From Chitinophaga sp. XS-30 (GTDB lineage Bacteria > Bacteroidota > Bacteroidia > Chitinophagales > Chitinophagaceae): a DNA stretch of 64,000 nt. The notes under the pieces are model-generated. The model searched no databases, was not told the origin of the DNA, and saw only the letters and a list, made by a program, of their open reading frames with translations. How positions within the stretch are numbered: position 1 is the first letter of the stretch; each line of letters starts with the position of its first letter. This document shows, piece by piece, positions 9,052-17,759 of this stretch. A program made the translations under genes and the position numbers. The stretch spans positions 310,001-374,000 of the forward strand of contig NZ_CP043006.1 of NCBI RefSeq assembly GCF_008086345.1, written 5' to 3'.

Positions 9052-10515
9052 TCAGTTGGACCCTTCGTTCTGGGTGATCTTTGTTTTATTGATATCTATC
9101 TGGCTTTGCGGGATCGGGAAAACGAGGTTCTGCGGCGTAACCGGATTGACCAGGTTGATCTGGGCAGACTTTCCGTTGAGCACGGTGATGGCCCGGTCCG
9201 TCCTTACAAGATCATACCAGCGCAGGTTCTCAAAAGCAAATTCCACTCTCCTTTCATGCTCCATGGCCAGCCGGAATGCTTCCTGGCCCGGCACTTCCAC
9301 AGCGGTAAGCGTATCCACTCCCGCACGTTTCCGCACCTTGTTAAGATACATAAAAGCATCTCCGCCGGCAACATATCCTGCTTCATTCAAACATTCTGCG
9401 TACATCAGTATCACATCTGCATAACGGATGATGGGGATATTATTCCCGTTATCATTGTTGATGGCCGGAACATCATGGTATTTTTTTACGAAGTTGCCCG
9501 GAATGGTGACGCCGCCGGCATTCACATAGGATGTGGCAACGGTGGCATCTTTTCTTTCATCACCCGCCTCATATTCATCGATCAGGTCGTCCATCGGCAC
9601 ATTGTTCCCGCCGCCGCCAAACATGATCACAGCGTTCCCCGAATTTTGCGGCGCAAATGAGTTCGGCCAGGGATTCCCCTGTCCAACCCCGCCGGATTTG
9701 TATTGCACATCAAAGACAGTTTCTATATTGTTCTTGTTGCTCACTTTGAAGAAATCCGCATACACCGGTACGAGGTCGTATTGATTCAGGTCGATGACCG
9801 CTTTCAGCTGCACGGCAGCCGGCCCATGTTTCTTTTGCGTCAGCAATACACGGCCAAGGATAGCCCTGGCTGCGCCTTCCGTGGCCCTTCCGATATCGGC
9901 GCCGGTATAGAAGGGAGGCAGCGCATCTGCGGCTTCCGTCAGGTCTTTTTCTATTTGCGCGTACACCTCCGCGATAGGGTTACGGCCATATTCATACCCT
10001 TCATCCGCATTGGTGATCTCCTTTAGTACCAGCGGCACGTCCCCGAATGTGCGTACCAGGTTGAAATAAAAGAGGGCGCGGAGGAACTTCGCTTCTCCGA
10101 TGATCCGGTCTTTCAGCGCACTGTTCATGGCAATAGGATCGATGCGGCCGAGAATGGCGTTGCACCGGGCGATGGCCGTATAGCTGTTGCTCCAGCGGTT
10201 ATTGATATATGGATTGGTGGTGCGGATATAAAAGCGGTCGAATTCGTCCTGGTCCGTTACAGAACCGGATGCTACCGCCATGGAGTTATCAGACCGTATC
10301 TCTCCGAAAATGTAACTGTCAACGCCGTAAGTGCCGCCTGTCCGGAGCGCGTTATAAGCGCCGCTGATCGCGTTCCTGAAATCCTCTTCCGTCTGGTAAA
10401 AATTACTGCTTGTGATGGAAGATACCGGTTTCAGGTCTACAAAACCCTTGCCGCAGGAAGCCAGCAGAAAGGCGACTAAAGCTGTCTTGTATATAATGTG
10501 ATGAGTGAATTTCAT
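9052..10515 (-). CDS. SusD/RagB family surface glycan-binding lipoprotein
   Basis: 487 residues. A lipobox LLASCGKG places the lipidated cysteine at residue 21, so the mature protein is a surface lipoprotein. The N-terminal SusD segment follows (DLKPVSSITSSNFYQTEEDFRNAISGAYNALR), with TPR-like helices (AIARCNAILGRID; GEAKFLRALFYFNLVRTFGDVPLVL). The C-terminal SusD signature is present as RYADVILMYAECLNEAG, VRKRAGV and EHERRVEFAFENLRWYDLVR. SusD proteins cap the paired SusC channel and hand it oligosaccharides. The gene lies 31 bases after susC. The signatures are complete and the length is normal. Confidence 0.95.
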   Translation of the reverse strand: MKFTHHIIYKTALVAFLLASCGKGFVDLKPVSSITSSNFYQTEEDFRNAISGAYNALRTGGTYGVDSYIFGEIRSDNSMAVASGSVTDQDEFDRFYIRTTNPYINNRWSNSYTAIARCNAILGRIDPIAMNSALKDRIIGEAKFLRALFYFNLVRTFGDVPLVLKEITNADEGYEYGRNPIAEVYAQIEKDLTEAADALPPFYTGADIGRATEGAARAILGRVLLTQKKHGPAAVQLKAVIDLNQYDLVPVYADFFKVSNKNNIETVFDVQYKSGGVGQGNPWPNSFAPQNSGNAVIMFGGGGNNVPMDDLIDEYEAGDERKDATVATSYVNAGGVTIPGNFVKKYHDVPAINNDNGNNIPIIRYADVILMYAECLNEAGYVAGGDAFMYLNKVRKRAGVDTLTAVEVPGQEAFRLAMEHERRVEFAFENLRWYDLVRTDRAITVLNGKSAQINLVNPVTPQNLVFPIPQSQIDINKTKITQNEGSN

Positions 10516-10546
10516 GAGATGTCAATTTTGAAGTTTAACGGGAACA

Positions 10547-13500
10547 TTAGAAACCAACGTTGATACCAAAAGTCACCGTTCTTGCCAGCGGATAGCTGCC
10601 GTAGTCAACGCCGCCTGTAAGTGGTCCTTCATAGTTACTTACTTCCGGATTGAAATTCGTGTATTTGGTCCAGGTATAAAGGTTCTGCGCGGAGGCGTAT
10701 ATCCGTACCTGTTGCAGTTTAAGGCGATGTATAACAGCCTGCGGCAGCTTGTAGCCCAGGCTTACATTTTGTATGCGCAGGTATGAGCCGTCCTCAACCC
10801 AGCGTGAAGAAACAGCGTTATTGTTGCCGGTAGTGCGCGCATTCGCTCTTGGCACCTTGCCATTACCCGGGTTTTCCGGGGAACGCCAGCGGTCCAGCGC
10901 TATGGCCAGATTGTTGCCTCCGCCTTCCAGGTTATCAAAAAAGCGGCGGCTCAGGTTGAGTATCTGTCCACCCTGCATGCCCTGAACGGAAATGCTCAGG
11001 TCGATGTTCTTATAAGAGAAACTGTTGTTCATGCCGTAAATGAAATCAGGCTGGTTGTTGCCAATGATGGTCCTGTCGTTCGCATCAAGTTTTCCATCTT
11101 TATTTACATCTTCATACTTCACATCTCCCGGCCTTGTGGTATTGTCATGCGGATTGGTGTGCAGGTCGGCGTCGTCCCTGAATATCCCTATCTGGTTATA
11201 CCCGTAAAAGCTGCCGATAGGCTGGCCTATCATCGTAATATTTGTTTCGCCTACGCCGCTGCCGCTCCGGATCGGGTCACCGGTGGGGCCGAGCGCCAGC
11301 ACTTTATTCCTGTTCAGCGAAAGATTGGCGCTGGTATTCCAGGTAAAGTCCCCGGTAAGGTTATAGCTGTTCACGCCAAATTCGAAGCCTTTGTTGCTCA
11401 TCCTGCCGATATTCTTGACGGCTGAGCCAAACCCGGTCAGCGTGGGCACATTTACAGAAAGCAGCAGATCTTTGGTGATACGGTCATAATAATCAACGGT
11501 GACAGCTATCCTGTTTTTTAACAGGCCGATATCTACACCCAGGTCCAGCTGCTGGTTGCGTTCCCAGCTCAGGCCGGGGTTGCCGAGCGAACTGAGCGCA
11601 AGACCAGTGACGATGTTGTTGTTAAAGCTGTAGTTGGTGGTGCCGATGCTTCCCACGTAGGGATAGTAGCTATTGAACGCATTATTCCCGGAGAGGCCGT
11701 AACTCGCTCGCAGCTTCAGTTCCGATATCACCGGCAGGTTTTTCATGAAGGGTTCTTCCGTCACCCTCCATCCCACAGATGCCGCCGGGAAGGTACCAAA
11801 GCGGTTATCGGGACCAAAAATAGATGAGCCATCGCGGCGGACCGATACTTTCACCAGGTATTTGGACTTGTAGTTATAATCCACCCTGGCAAAGTAGGAT
11901 ACCGTAGCATTTTCAGTTATCTGGGAGCTTACGGATGCGGGTTGTCCCGCCGCATTCAGCGTTTGCACAATATCATTGGCAAAGGTGTTGCCCGCTGCGT
12001 CGGAGGATTGATATTGCAGCTTGGCGGATTCAGTACCGGCCAGTATTTCCAGGTTGTGCACGTCCTGGAAGGATACATTATAGGACAGTACCTGGTTAAC
12101 CAGCCAGCTGATCCCCTGTTCCGAGAATGCGCTGCCTGTTGCGGCCGTAGGCGGCAGTTGCTGGTTAAGCGGCATCCTGGAAGTGGTGTATGCATTCCTC
12201 CTGTTCTGGTAAATATTGGCATTACCGGAAACCCGGTATCTCAGATTGGGAAGGAACCGGTATTCCGCGTAGGCATTGGACAGCAGGTTGGTCTGATCGA
12301 ACTTGCTGTTGTATTCGGTGATATTGGCAACCGGATTGGTGATGCCCGGCAGGTTGTACGGAGCGGCCAGCGCCGTCATCGAGGAATAGCTGCCGTCCTC
12401 TTTGTAGATGGGGGCCATGGGCATGGTATTGAGCGCAGCATTGATGATGCCGTTGCTGGCCCAGTGCCCGTCCGACCTTACTTCCTGTGTTGTCCGGAAA
12501 GAGGGGTTGATGTTGACCCCTACGGTGAATTTCTCTGTGGCTTTGATGTCCACATTTGCGCGCAGGGTATAGCGGTCCATTGCTGATTTTTTGATGATGC
12601 CGTCCTGCGTCAGATAACCTGCGCTGATGGCGTACTGCACCTTTTCAGAGCCCCCTGCGGCGGAGAACTGGTAATTGCTGATCGGTGCTGTACGGAAGAT
12701 GAGGTCCTGGTAATTATGATCCGGTAGTGCAGCCACTTTTGCCGGATCATCATAATCCAGCCATTCAAACAGATCCCCGCGGGCGTAGCGGTAACGCAGG
12801 TAATTTGAAGGCCTTACGCTGTTGGGATCTGATATCTGGGCGCCGGGCACATTATCCAGATACGCATTGTTGGACGCCTCTTTGGCAAACTCCGCATATT
12901 CCTGTGAACTCAGAAGATCCAGCTTTTTGGTCACCTGTTGAAACCCGGTATATACATTCAGGTTCATCCGCGCTTTGCCCGAGCGGCCCCGTTTGGTGGT
13001 AACGAGAATCACGCCATTGGCGCCACGGGAGCCATAGATCGCGGCGGAAGAAGCATCTTTCAGCACGTCGATCTTTTCAATCTCTTCCGGATCGAACAAG
13101 CCGAAGACATCCGCCGAAACGATGTTGCCGTCCACGACGATCAGCGGGCCTGTGCCTGCCGAGATGGAGCCAAAACCCCTTACCTTGATGGCCGGTGTTC
13201 TGCCGGGGCTTCCGGAATTCTGCTGCACCACCACACCGGCAATTTTACCCTGCAGGGCGGAGGCTACATTCGATACCGGCATATCGCCGATCTCTTTCAT
13301 GGGCACAGAAGCAATGGCGCCGGTAACATCCTGTCTTTTTTGCGTACCGTATCCTACCACCACCAGTTCATTAAGGTTGCTGGAAGCGGCTACCAGCGTT
13401 ACATTGAGCGTTGTTCTGCCTGCCAGCGCCTGCTCCTGTGGGGCAAAGCCGATATAAGTAAACACCAAAGTATCATCAGGCGAGGGTACATTCAGTGAAA

Positions 13501-14002
13501 AACGCCCGCTCACATTGGTAGCGGTGCCAAGGGAGGTGCCTTTAACGTTGATGCTGACACCCGGCAGCGGCTCGTTCCTGTCATCCGTTACCATCCCGCT
13601 AACCGTGATCCGGGCCTGACTGGCCGCCTCATCACTTTTCCCCGATGAAATAACGATCAGGTTATTCCCCATATCCCGGTACCGCAGTCCCGAGTGCTCC
13701 AGCAGTTTATCGAGCGCATCGGAGACCTTTGCATTCTTCACGGAGAAATCCACTTTTTTGGTCAGCAGGCTGAGGTCGTAATTATAGATGAACCTGACCT
13801 TCGCTTTTTTCTCGATGGCGATCAGAATAGTACGCAGCTCAACCTTTTCAAAGCTGGCTGTAATGGTCTGGCTGAATACTTTCGCTGCGTGTATCTGGGA
13901 AGCGGTAAGTAAAATAATCAAGATGGAAAGCTTCATACATAGAAGGAATTTAAGCAGACGTGGCGTCATCACTCCCCGGACGGGAGGTGCGTTTTTTTTC
14001 AT
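10547..14002 (-). CDS. SusC/RagA family TonB-dependent outer membrane transporter with STN domain
   Basis: 1151 residues. After a signal region (MKLSILIILLTASQIHA) comes an STN/secretin-N domain (about 50-110, ITASFEKVELRTILIAIEKK). This N-terminal signalling domain touches the FecR anti-sigma factor across the periplasm. A carboxypeptidase-regulatory-like beta domain follows (about 130-205), then the TonB box and plug (ELVVVGYGTQKRQDVTGAI; VRGFGSISAGTGPLIVVDG; LKDASSAAIYGSRGANGVILVTTKRG), then a 22-strand-type barrel ending in an aromatic (INVGF). The STN domain and the sigma/FecR genes upstream show substrate-triggered trans-envelope control. The substrate is unknown; the adjacent glycosidase suggests alpha-linked glycans. 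Confidence 0.95.
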   Translation of the reverse strand: MKKNAPPVRGVMTPRLLKFLLCMKLSILIILLTASQIHAAKVFSQTITASFEKVELRTILIAIEKKAKVRFIYNYDLSLLTKKVDFSVKNAKVSDALDKLLEHSGLRYRDMGNNLIVISSGKSDEAASQARITVSGMVTDDRNEPLPGVSINVKGTSLGTATNVSGRFSLNVPSPDDTLVFTYIGFAPQEQALAGRTTLNVTLVAASSNLNELVVVGYGTQKRQDVTGAIASVPMKEIGDMPVSNVASALQGKIAGVVVQQNSGSPGRTPAIKVRGFGSISAGTGPLIVVDGNIVSADVFGLFDPEEIEKIDVLKDASSAAIYGSRGANGVILVTTKRGRSGKARMNLNVYTGFQQVTKKLDLLSSQEYAEFAKEASNNAYLDNVPGAQISDPNSVRPSNYLRYRYARGDLFEWLDYDDPAKVAALPDHNYQDLIFRTAPISNYQFSAAGGSEKVQYAISAGYLTQDGIIKKSAMDRYTLRANVDIKATEKFTVGVNINPSFRTTQEVRSDGHWASNGIINAALNTMPMAPIYKEDGSYSSMTALAAPYNLPGITNPVANITEYNSKFDQTNLLSNAYAEYRFLPNLRYRVSGNANIYQNRRNAYTTSRMPLNQQLPPTAATGSAFSEQGISWLVNQVLSYNVSFQDVHNLEILAGTESAKLQYQSSDAAGNTFANDIVQTLNAAGQPASVSSQITENATVSYFARVDYNYKSKYLVKVSVRRDGSSIFGPDNRFGTFPAASVGWRVTEEPFMKNLPVISELKLRASYGLSGNNAFNSYYPYVGSIGTTNYSFNNNIVTGLALSSLGNPGLSWERNQQLDLGVDIGLLKNRIAVTVDYYDRITKDLLLSVNVPTLTGFGSAVKNIGRMSNKGFEFGVNSYNLTGDFTWNTSANLSLNRNKVLALGPTGDPIRSGSGVGETNITMIGQPIGSFYGYNQIGIFRDDADLHTNPHDNTTRPGDVKYEDVNKDGKLDANDRTIIGNNQPDFIYGMNNSFSYKNIDLSISVQGMQGGQILNLSRRFFDNLEGGGNNLAIALDRWRSPENPGNGKVPRANARTTGNNNAVSSRWVEDGSYLRIQNVSLGYKLPQAVIHRLKLQQVRIYASAQNLYTWTKYTNFNPEVSNYEGPLTGGVDYGSYPLARTVTFGINVGF

Positions 14003-14014
14003 AACTTTGGATTT

Positions 14015-14111
14015 ACGGTTTAAGAAGATGGAAACCCGTTGATTTTGCCGATCGGAGGTTTCCGGACCATTAGACTTTTCGGGGAATGTTTCCGCATTTC
14101 CCGATTTTTTT
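14015..14111 (+). ncRNA. Candidate antisense small RNA over the first susC leader (DonS-like)
   Basis: On the plus strand, opposite susC, a perfect -7 box TAACTTTG lies at 14002-14009 and overlaps the complement of the susC start codon. A terminator follows: CGGGGAATG (14080-14088), a six-base loop, CATTTCCCG (14095-14103), then A and seven T (14105-14111). The stem is fully paired only in plus-strand RNA (one G-U pair; C-A in the minus-strand RNA), which points to transcription opposite to susC. An inner pair GGAAACC/GGTTTCC (14030-14036, 14057-14063) would give a second hairpin. The product, about 97 nt, would be fully complementary to the susC leader. No good -33 box was seen. DonS of Bacteroides fragilis is the known precedent; the RNA itself is inferred. 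Confidence 0.55.
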
Positions 14112-14115
14112 GCTG

Positions 14116-15210
14116 TTACCTGTAGATGTTTACTTCATTATTACTGATTTTAAATGTGAAAGGCAATGATACCCGCAGGGCAGACAGTACTTCCGTGATG
14201 CTTTCGTTCTCGAATCTTGCGTGAAACCTGTAGCCGGCGACCGCCGGATCATGAATGGATATTTTTACATTGTACCATCTTTCCATTTCGGTGGCGATCT
14301 CCCGGAAATCTTCCCCGTCAAAGACCAGCTTGTTGTACACCCAGGCGGTTTCTACCATAGCGGTATCCGTAATGCTTTCTTTGATATGTTTGACGGTCAT
14401 GTTATCCGGAACGGAGATGTCTGCATCTACGGAAGCGGGTTCAGGCCCCCTGTTTACCACCAATTTTTCATGCGGGCGCAGCAACAATGCTTCCTCCGGC
14501 CTGGCGCCGGTTTTGGATACCTGCACCAATCCGCTGATCAGGGTGGCCTCCGTTCTGTTGTCCTCCGGATAACATTTCACATTGAAAACGGTGCCCAGTA
14601 CTTTTACATGAATGTCGCGGGTATGCACGATAAACGGACGTTCGGCATCTTTAGCCACATCGAAGTAGGCTTCTCCTTCCAGTTCCACTTCCCGCAGGGA
14701 ATCCGTAAAACTGGCAGGATAGCTGATGCGGCTGCCTGAATTAAGCCATACCACGCTGCCATCCGGGAGCAATAATCTGGACTTGGCCCCTGGTTTGGCG
14801 ATGGTTTCTATGCGGGACAATTGCGCTTCGCCGGCCTGCCCCCGGAAATGGTTGACGTACAGCCAGGAAAAAAAGATCAGCCCGGCCACCACGGCGGCCG
14901 CAACGAGGATGTGGCGTACGTAATGCGAACGGATGCGATGTGCCGGTTCAGGAGCGGATTCAAAAACAGGCTCCGGCTCCTGCGCTTCGCCCGCGGCGGC
15001 ATCCAGGATATGGCGGAAACGCGCTTCGGGATCTTCGTCCTCATCCGCCATGGGGGAAACGGCCGGAGGCCAGTAGTCCGCCAGGACGGAAAAAAAATAA
15101 GCCTCATCCGGATGCTCCTGTAAAAGGCTGTCCAGTTCCTGTATTTCTTCGGGAGATGCTTCTCCGGATAATTTTCGGGCAATTAATTGTGGAATCCTTT
15201 CTTTATGCAT
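14116..15210 (-). CDS. FecR family anti-sigma factor
   Basis: 364 residues. An N-terminal cytoplasmic part (about 1-100) has the sigma-binding helices (LIARKLSGEASPEEIQELDSLL). One membrane helix sits at about 103-122 (ILVAAAVVAGLIFFSWLYV). The periplasmic FecR domain runs about 135-240 (TIAKPGAKSRLLLPDGSVVWLNSGSRISYP; REVELEGEAYFDVAKD), and a C-terminal DUF4974-like domain (about 290-360) has FDGEDFREIATEMERWYNVKI. FecR proteins hold an ECF sigma factor and are triggered by the STN domain of the partner SusC. It lies 60 bases downstream of the sigma gene and 113 bases upstream of susC, the classical order. Confidence 0.93.
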   Translation of the reverse strand: MHKERIPQLIARKLSGEASPEEIQELDSLLQEHPDEAYFFSVLADYWPPAVSPMADEDEDPEARFRHILDAAAGEAQEPEPVFESAPEPAHRIRSHYVRHILVAAAVVAGLIFFSWLYVNHFRGQAGEAQLSRIETIAKPGAKSRLLLPDGSVVWLNSGSRISYPASFTDSLREVELEGEAYFDVAKDAERPFIVHTRDIHVKVLGTVFNVKCYPEDNRTEATLISGLVQVSKTGARPEEALLLRPHEKLVVNRGPEPASVDADISVPDNMTVKHIKESITDTAMVETAWVYNKLVFDGEDFREIATEMERWYNVKISIHDPAVAGYRFHARFENESITEVLSALRVSLPFTFKISNNEVNIYR

Positions 15211-15270
15211 TGAACCTTCGTTAATGATAAAGACAGGAAAATGGGGCGATGACCTTAAAACACCGGCAAA

Positions 15271-15867
15271 TTATTTTCTGACCGCTTTTTTGGGGAAAGC
15301 GGTAAAATGCGCCTGCACCTTTTCAGAGATGCGTTTAACAGCAATCACCATCTGGGCGTCTACGGTATTTACGGTGAGGTTGAGTATCTCGGCCACATCC
15401 TTGTACCGGAGGCCGTCTTCCCGCACCAGCTTGAAGATCATCTTGCACCTGGGCGGCAAGGATTCCACTGCGGAGGCGATCCTTTGCTGCAGTTCGGCGC
15501 TGATCATTTTCTGGTCCGGCGCCATGTCGTGGCTCAGCGCTATGTCCACATGGTTGAAAGGTTCCGTGATCTGCCGGTTGGCCCTGGAAGAAAGGTAATT
15601 AAGCGCGCTGTTCTTTACGGCCACATAGAGGTACACGCGGATATTGGAGATGGAGGATACCTTTTCCCTTTGTTTCCATAACCTGATGAATACATCGTCC
15701 ACGATTTCAGCGGCCGCTTCTTTTATTTTAACGATGGACCAGGCAAACTGGTTGAGGCGGGGGCTATAATATTGAAACAACCGGCGGAACGCCCGTTCAT
15801 CACCATCAGCGATGTGCTGAAGCTCCACAGGCGGCTCCTCGCTTATATGATATGCATTGCTCCTCAT
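15271..15867 (-). CDS. ECF RNA polymerase sigma factor (FecI-like, Bacteroidetes family)
   Basis: 198 residues. Region 2 is seen as DERAFRRLFQYYSPRLNQFAWSIV and EIVDDVFIRLWKQREKV (about 25-80). Region 4 is seen as LPPRCKMIFKLVREDGLRYKDVAEILNLTVNTVDAQMVIAVKRI (quoted in part; about 135-180, a helix-turn-helix for the -35 region). It should drive the susC operon when FecR releases it. An 18-bp perfect palindrome lies 73 bases upstream of its start and may control it. Length and motifs are complete. Confidence 0.93.
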   Translation of the reverse strand: MRSNAYHISEEPPVELQHIADGDERAFRRLFQYYSPRLNQFAWSIVKIKEAAAEIVDDVFIRLWKQREKVSSISNIRVYLYVAVKNSALNYLSSRANRQITEPFNHVDIALSHDMAPDQKMISAELQQRIASAVESLPPRCKMIFKLVREDGLRYKDVAEILNLTVNTVDAQMVIAVKRISEKVQAHFTAFPKKAVRK

Positions 15868-15939
15868 GCAATCGATTGTTTTAATTTATGTTGATAGCCG
15901 TAAAGTCGTACCCTCCCCGAAACCGGAACGGTGTAATGG

Positions 15940-15957
15940 TCAGGTTAGCTAACCTGA
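15940..15957. promoter_or_regulatory. Perfect 18-bp palindrome upstream of the ECF sigma gene
   Basis: TCAGGTTAGCTAACCTGA is its own reverse complement with no spacer. It lies 73 bases upstream of the sigma-factor start and 76 bases downstream of the end of a remnant gene. A dimeric regulator site is the simplest reading; a very tight hairpin with almost no loop is less likely as a terminator. Confidence 0.45.
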
Positions 15958-16032
15958 TGATTTATTTAAAAATTAAAGTACGCTTTTTTTGTAAAATGGA
16001 GCGGTGGGGCGGGTATTATTTGGAAAATAGGA

Positions 16033-16464
16033 TTATCTGTTGCTCCTCAATTGCTGTTGAATAGTTTTACCTTTTGCAGTAAGACGGTATTTTTGCTTTA
16101 CACTTTTCGGCTTATCCGGTATGGTCATCTCAATGATTCCGGCGTTCAGAGCCGGGTGCGGATAATTTTCCCGGAAAGTAGGGGCATGCCTCAACCTCAG
16201 GGTGGTCATCATTTCGTCCCTGGAAAGTTCTTTTTCAAGTATCAATACCGATTTGCTGACATGGTCGGTAACATGGTCGATAACTCCCTGGCCTCCCTTT
16301 TGAACTTTGTCAGTATTTACCCGGTAAATGATAGCTTTGAAATCTTCCTCCTGCACAAAGTCGGGTTCTCTTAACCCGGCCTCCTTTGCCCGTGTCACCA
16401 TATCTGAAGTACCTGTTCCTAAACGTTCGATATATCCGGCGGGGTCACAATTACAGACCAAGGT
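16033..16464 (-). pseudogene. C-terminal remnant of an AlbA_2/RecG-like ATP-binding regulator
   Basis: Only the C-terminal third of a family known in full as an AlbA_2 N-terminal domain plus a GHKL-like ATP-binding part and a winged-helix end is visible. The segment GYIERLGTGTSDMVTRAKEAGLREPDF is the typical family junction, followed by a winged-helix region with LRHAPTFRENYPHPALNAGIIEMTIPDKP and KYRLTAKGK. Family resemblance stops at about NTLVCN (16464). Upstream sequence in the same frame (to 16590) is unrelated, and an IS1595-type transposase remnant on the other strand starts there. The gene is thus truncated and probably non-functional. Confidence 0.65.
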
Positions 16465-16514
16465 ATTAGCAATGTCAGAGCCAGAACGAGTGTCAGCCGA
16501 CCAGTGGAAAGGGA

Positions 16515-16891
16515 AATCCATGAAATGTAAATATTTTAAGATGGAAGTAATAGAGAATCTGAAAAGTGAAACTATCAATGAAGTGACCACCCGGCAGGTG
16601 GATACAGCCAGTAAGGTAACTACAGACGCTTACACCAATTTCAAAAGACTGCATGAGCAAGTGAGCAAGCACAGGCCTGTCAATGTACAAAAGTACCCGC
16701 TTCCAGGACCTTGCCCTGGGTGCATGTAGCCCTCAGCAATTCCAAAAGAACGCTGCTTTCTACCTACCACAGAATCAATAGAGAGTACCTGCAAAATTAC
16801 CTGAATGAATTTTGCCACCACCTCAACCGGAGATATATGAAAAGTGCCATTTGAACACCTGTTAGCCGCGATCATGACATGGTTTAACTAA
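16515..16891 (+). pseudogene. IS1595-type transposase C-terminal remnant, twice frameshifted
   Basis: Three frames read in turn give a recognisable IS1595/ISXO2-like transposase end. In frame two, FKMEVIENLKSETI and VTTDAYTNFKRLHEQVSKHRP run to about 16699. In frame one, LPWVHVALSNSKRTLLSTYH and YLQNYLNEFCHHLNRRYM run from 16711 to a stop at 16852. Back in frame two, FEHLLAAIMTWFN runs from 16850 to TAA at 16889-16891. Two frameshifts and the lack of an N-terminus show a dead element. I did not find matching terminal inverted repeats. It abuts the broken AlbA_2-like gene, so an insertion followed by decay is likely. Confidence 0.65.
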
Positions 16892-17352
16892 GCGACTAGT
16901 CATTTAAAAGAATAGGGGGCGGCGGTATCAAACGTTGTTCCTTTGATAGGCAGAGCTCCTCCTTTACGCTGCAGGTGCTGACCAAGAGCGTCGACAGTAC
17001 CCATCAAATGGGAGTTAACTGTTCCTGGGAATCAATTGAAAAAACTGCGAAATTTGGAAATAATAAAAAAAGTAGTATCTTAAATCTAAGATTGGATGAA
17101 AATGTGTTTGTTTTGCCCTAGTGATGTGAACCATTGAAGAAGTCCCAATATTCTGCACATACAAAGTATTTAAAGACCCATAATATGACGTTTGTTTTTT
17201 TTGTCGATAAGAGTCCCTGACGAAATTATCATTGATTTTGAACAGTCAAATTTTGACTCGTAACTCTTTTCGAACAACGGTTGTAGCTTCTTTCGAACCT
17301 TATTCTGCTGAAAATGACATTAATCCATTTTTCCAATATTTAAATCTGCTGT
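16892..17352. other. AT-rich non-coding stretch with a short gene-like remnant
   Basis: No intact gene is visible. On the minus strand, 17031 down to 16900 reads as 43 codons (with LMGTVDALGQHLQRKGGA and a stop) whose composition looks like real protein, but there is no start and I do not recognise it. The remainder (17035-17352) is AT-rich and probably holds the promoter of the small secreted-protein genes that follow. No box could be picked with confidence. Confidence 0.4.
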
Positions 17353-17727
17353 ATGAAATACCTATTATTATTCTTGCCTATGGCCGCAGGCTTATACCCT
17401 CTTGCCGCTAATGTGATGAAGGAATCCTATATGACGGTTATGGTAAACCCACCAACCAGCACTGTAGAACTTCTGATATATGGGAATCAGTGCATGGATC
17501 TCTCTCTCAAAAATCAAAATTTTCTAGGTGCAATAATGTCGGTGCCGGAGCCAAAGCCTTTCCAAGAAAATTGGGACGTTATACTTTTGCCTTTTGGAAG
17601 TGCCCAAAGATCTTACTGCGTGTTTGCCACGGTTCCGGTTCAATGGCATTTTTTGATCAGCACATATTCAGATGTGGCAAATGTAGGTATCAGACTTGAA
17701 TGGGATCCCTTCGTTGCTGCTTATTAA
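17353..17727 (+). CDS. Small secreted protein of unknown function
   Basis: 124 residues with a likely signal peptide (MKYLLLFLPMAAGLYPLAA). The mature part of about 105 residues has beta-strand character (MTVMVNPPTSTVELLIYG) and two cysteines. No family is recognised. Its AT content is clearly higher than that of the flanking metabolic genes. It starts a row of three co-oriented small exported-protein genes with gaps of 32 and 49 bases, likely one operon in a laterally acquired island. Confidence 0.6.
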   Translation: MKYLLLFLPMAAGLYPLAANVMKESYMTVMVNPPTSTVELLIYGNQCMDLSLKNQNFLGAIMSVPEPKPFQENWDVILLPFGSAQRSYCVFATVPVQWHFLISTYSDVANVGIRLEWDPFVAAY

Positions 17728-17759
17728 AATTAAATGTATAACGTTTAAAATCTAATTAG

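Noticed and set aside
16515-16891. A complete insertion sequence
   Set aside because: Only the C-terminal part of a transposase is present, with two frameshifts, and I found no terminal inverted repeats.
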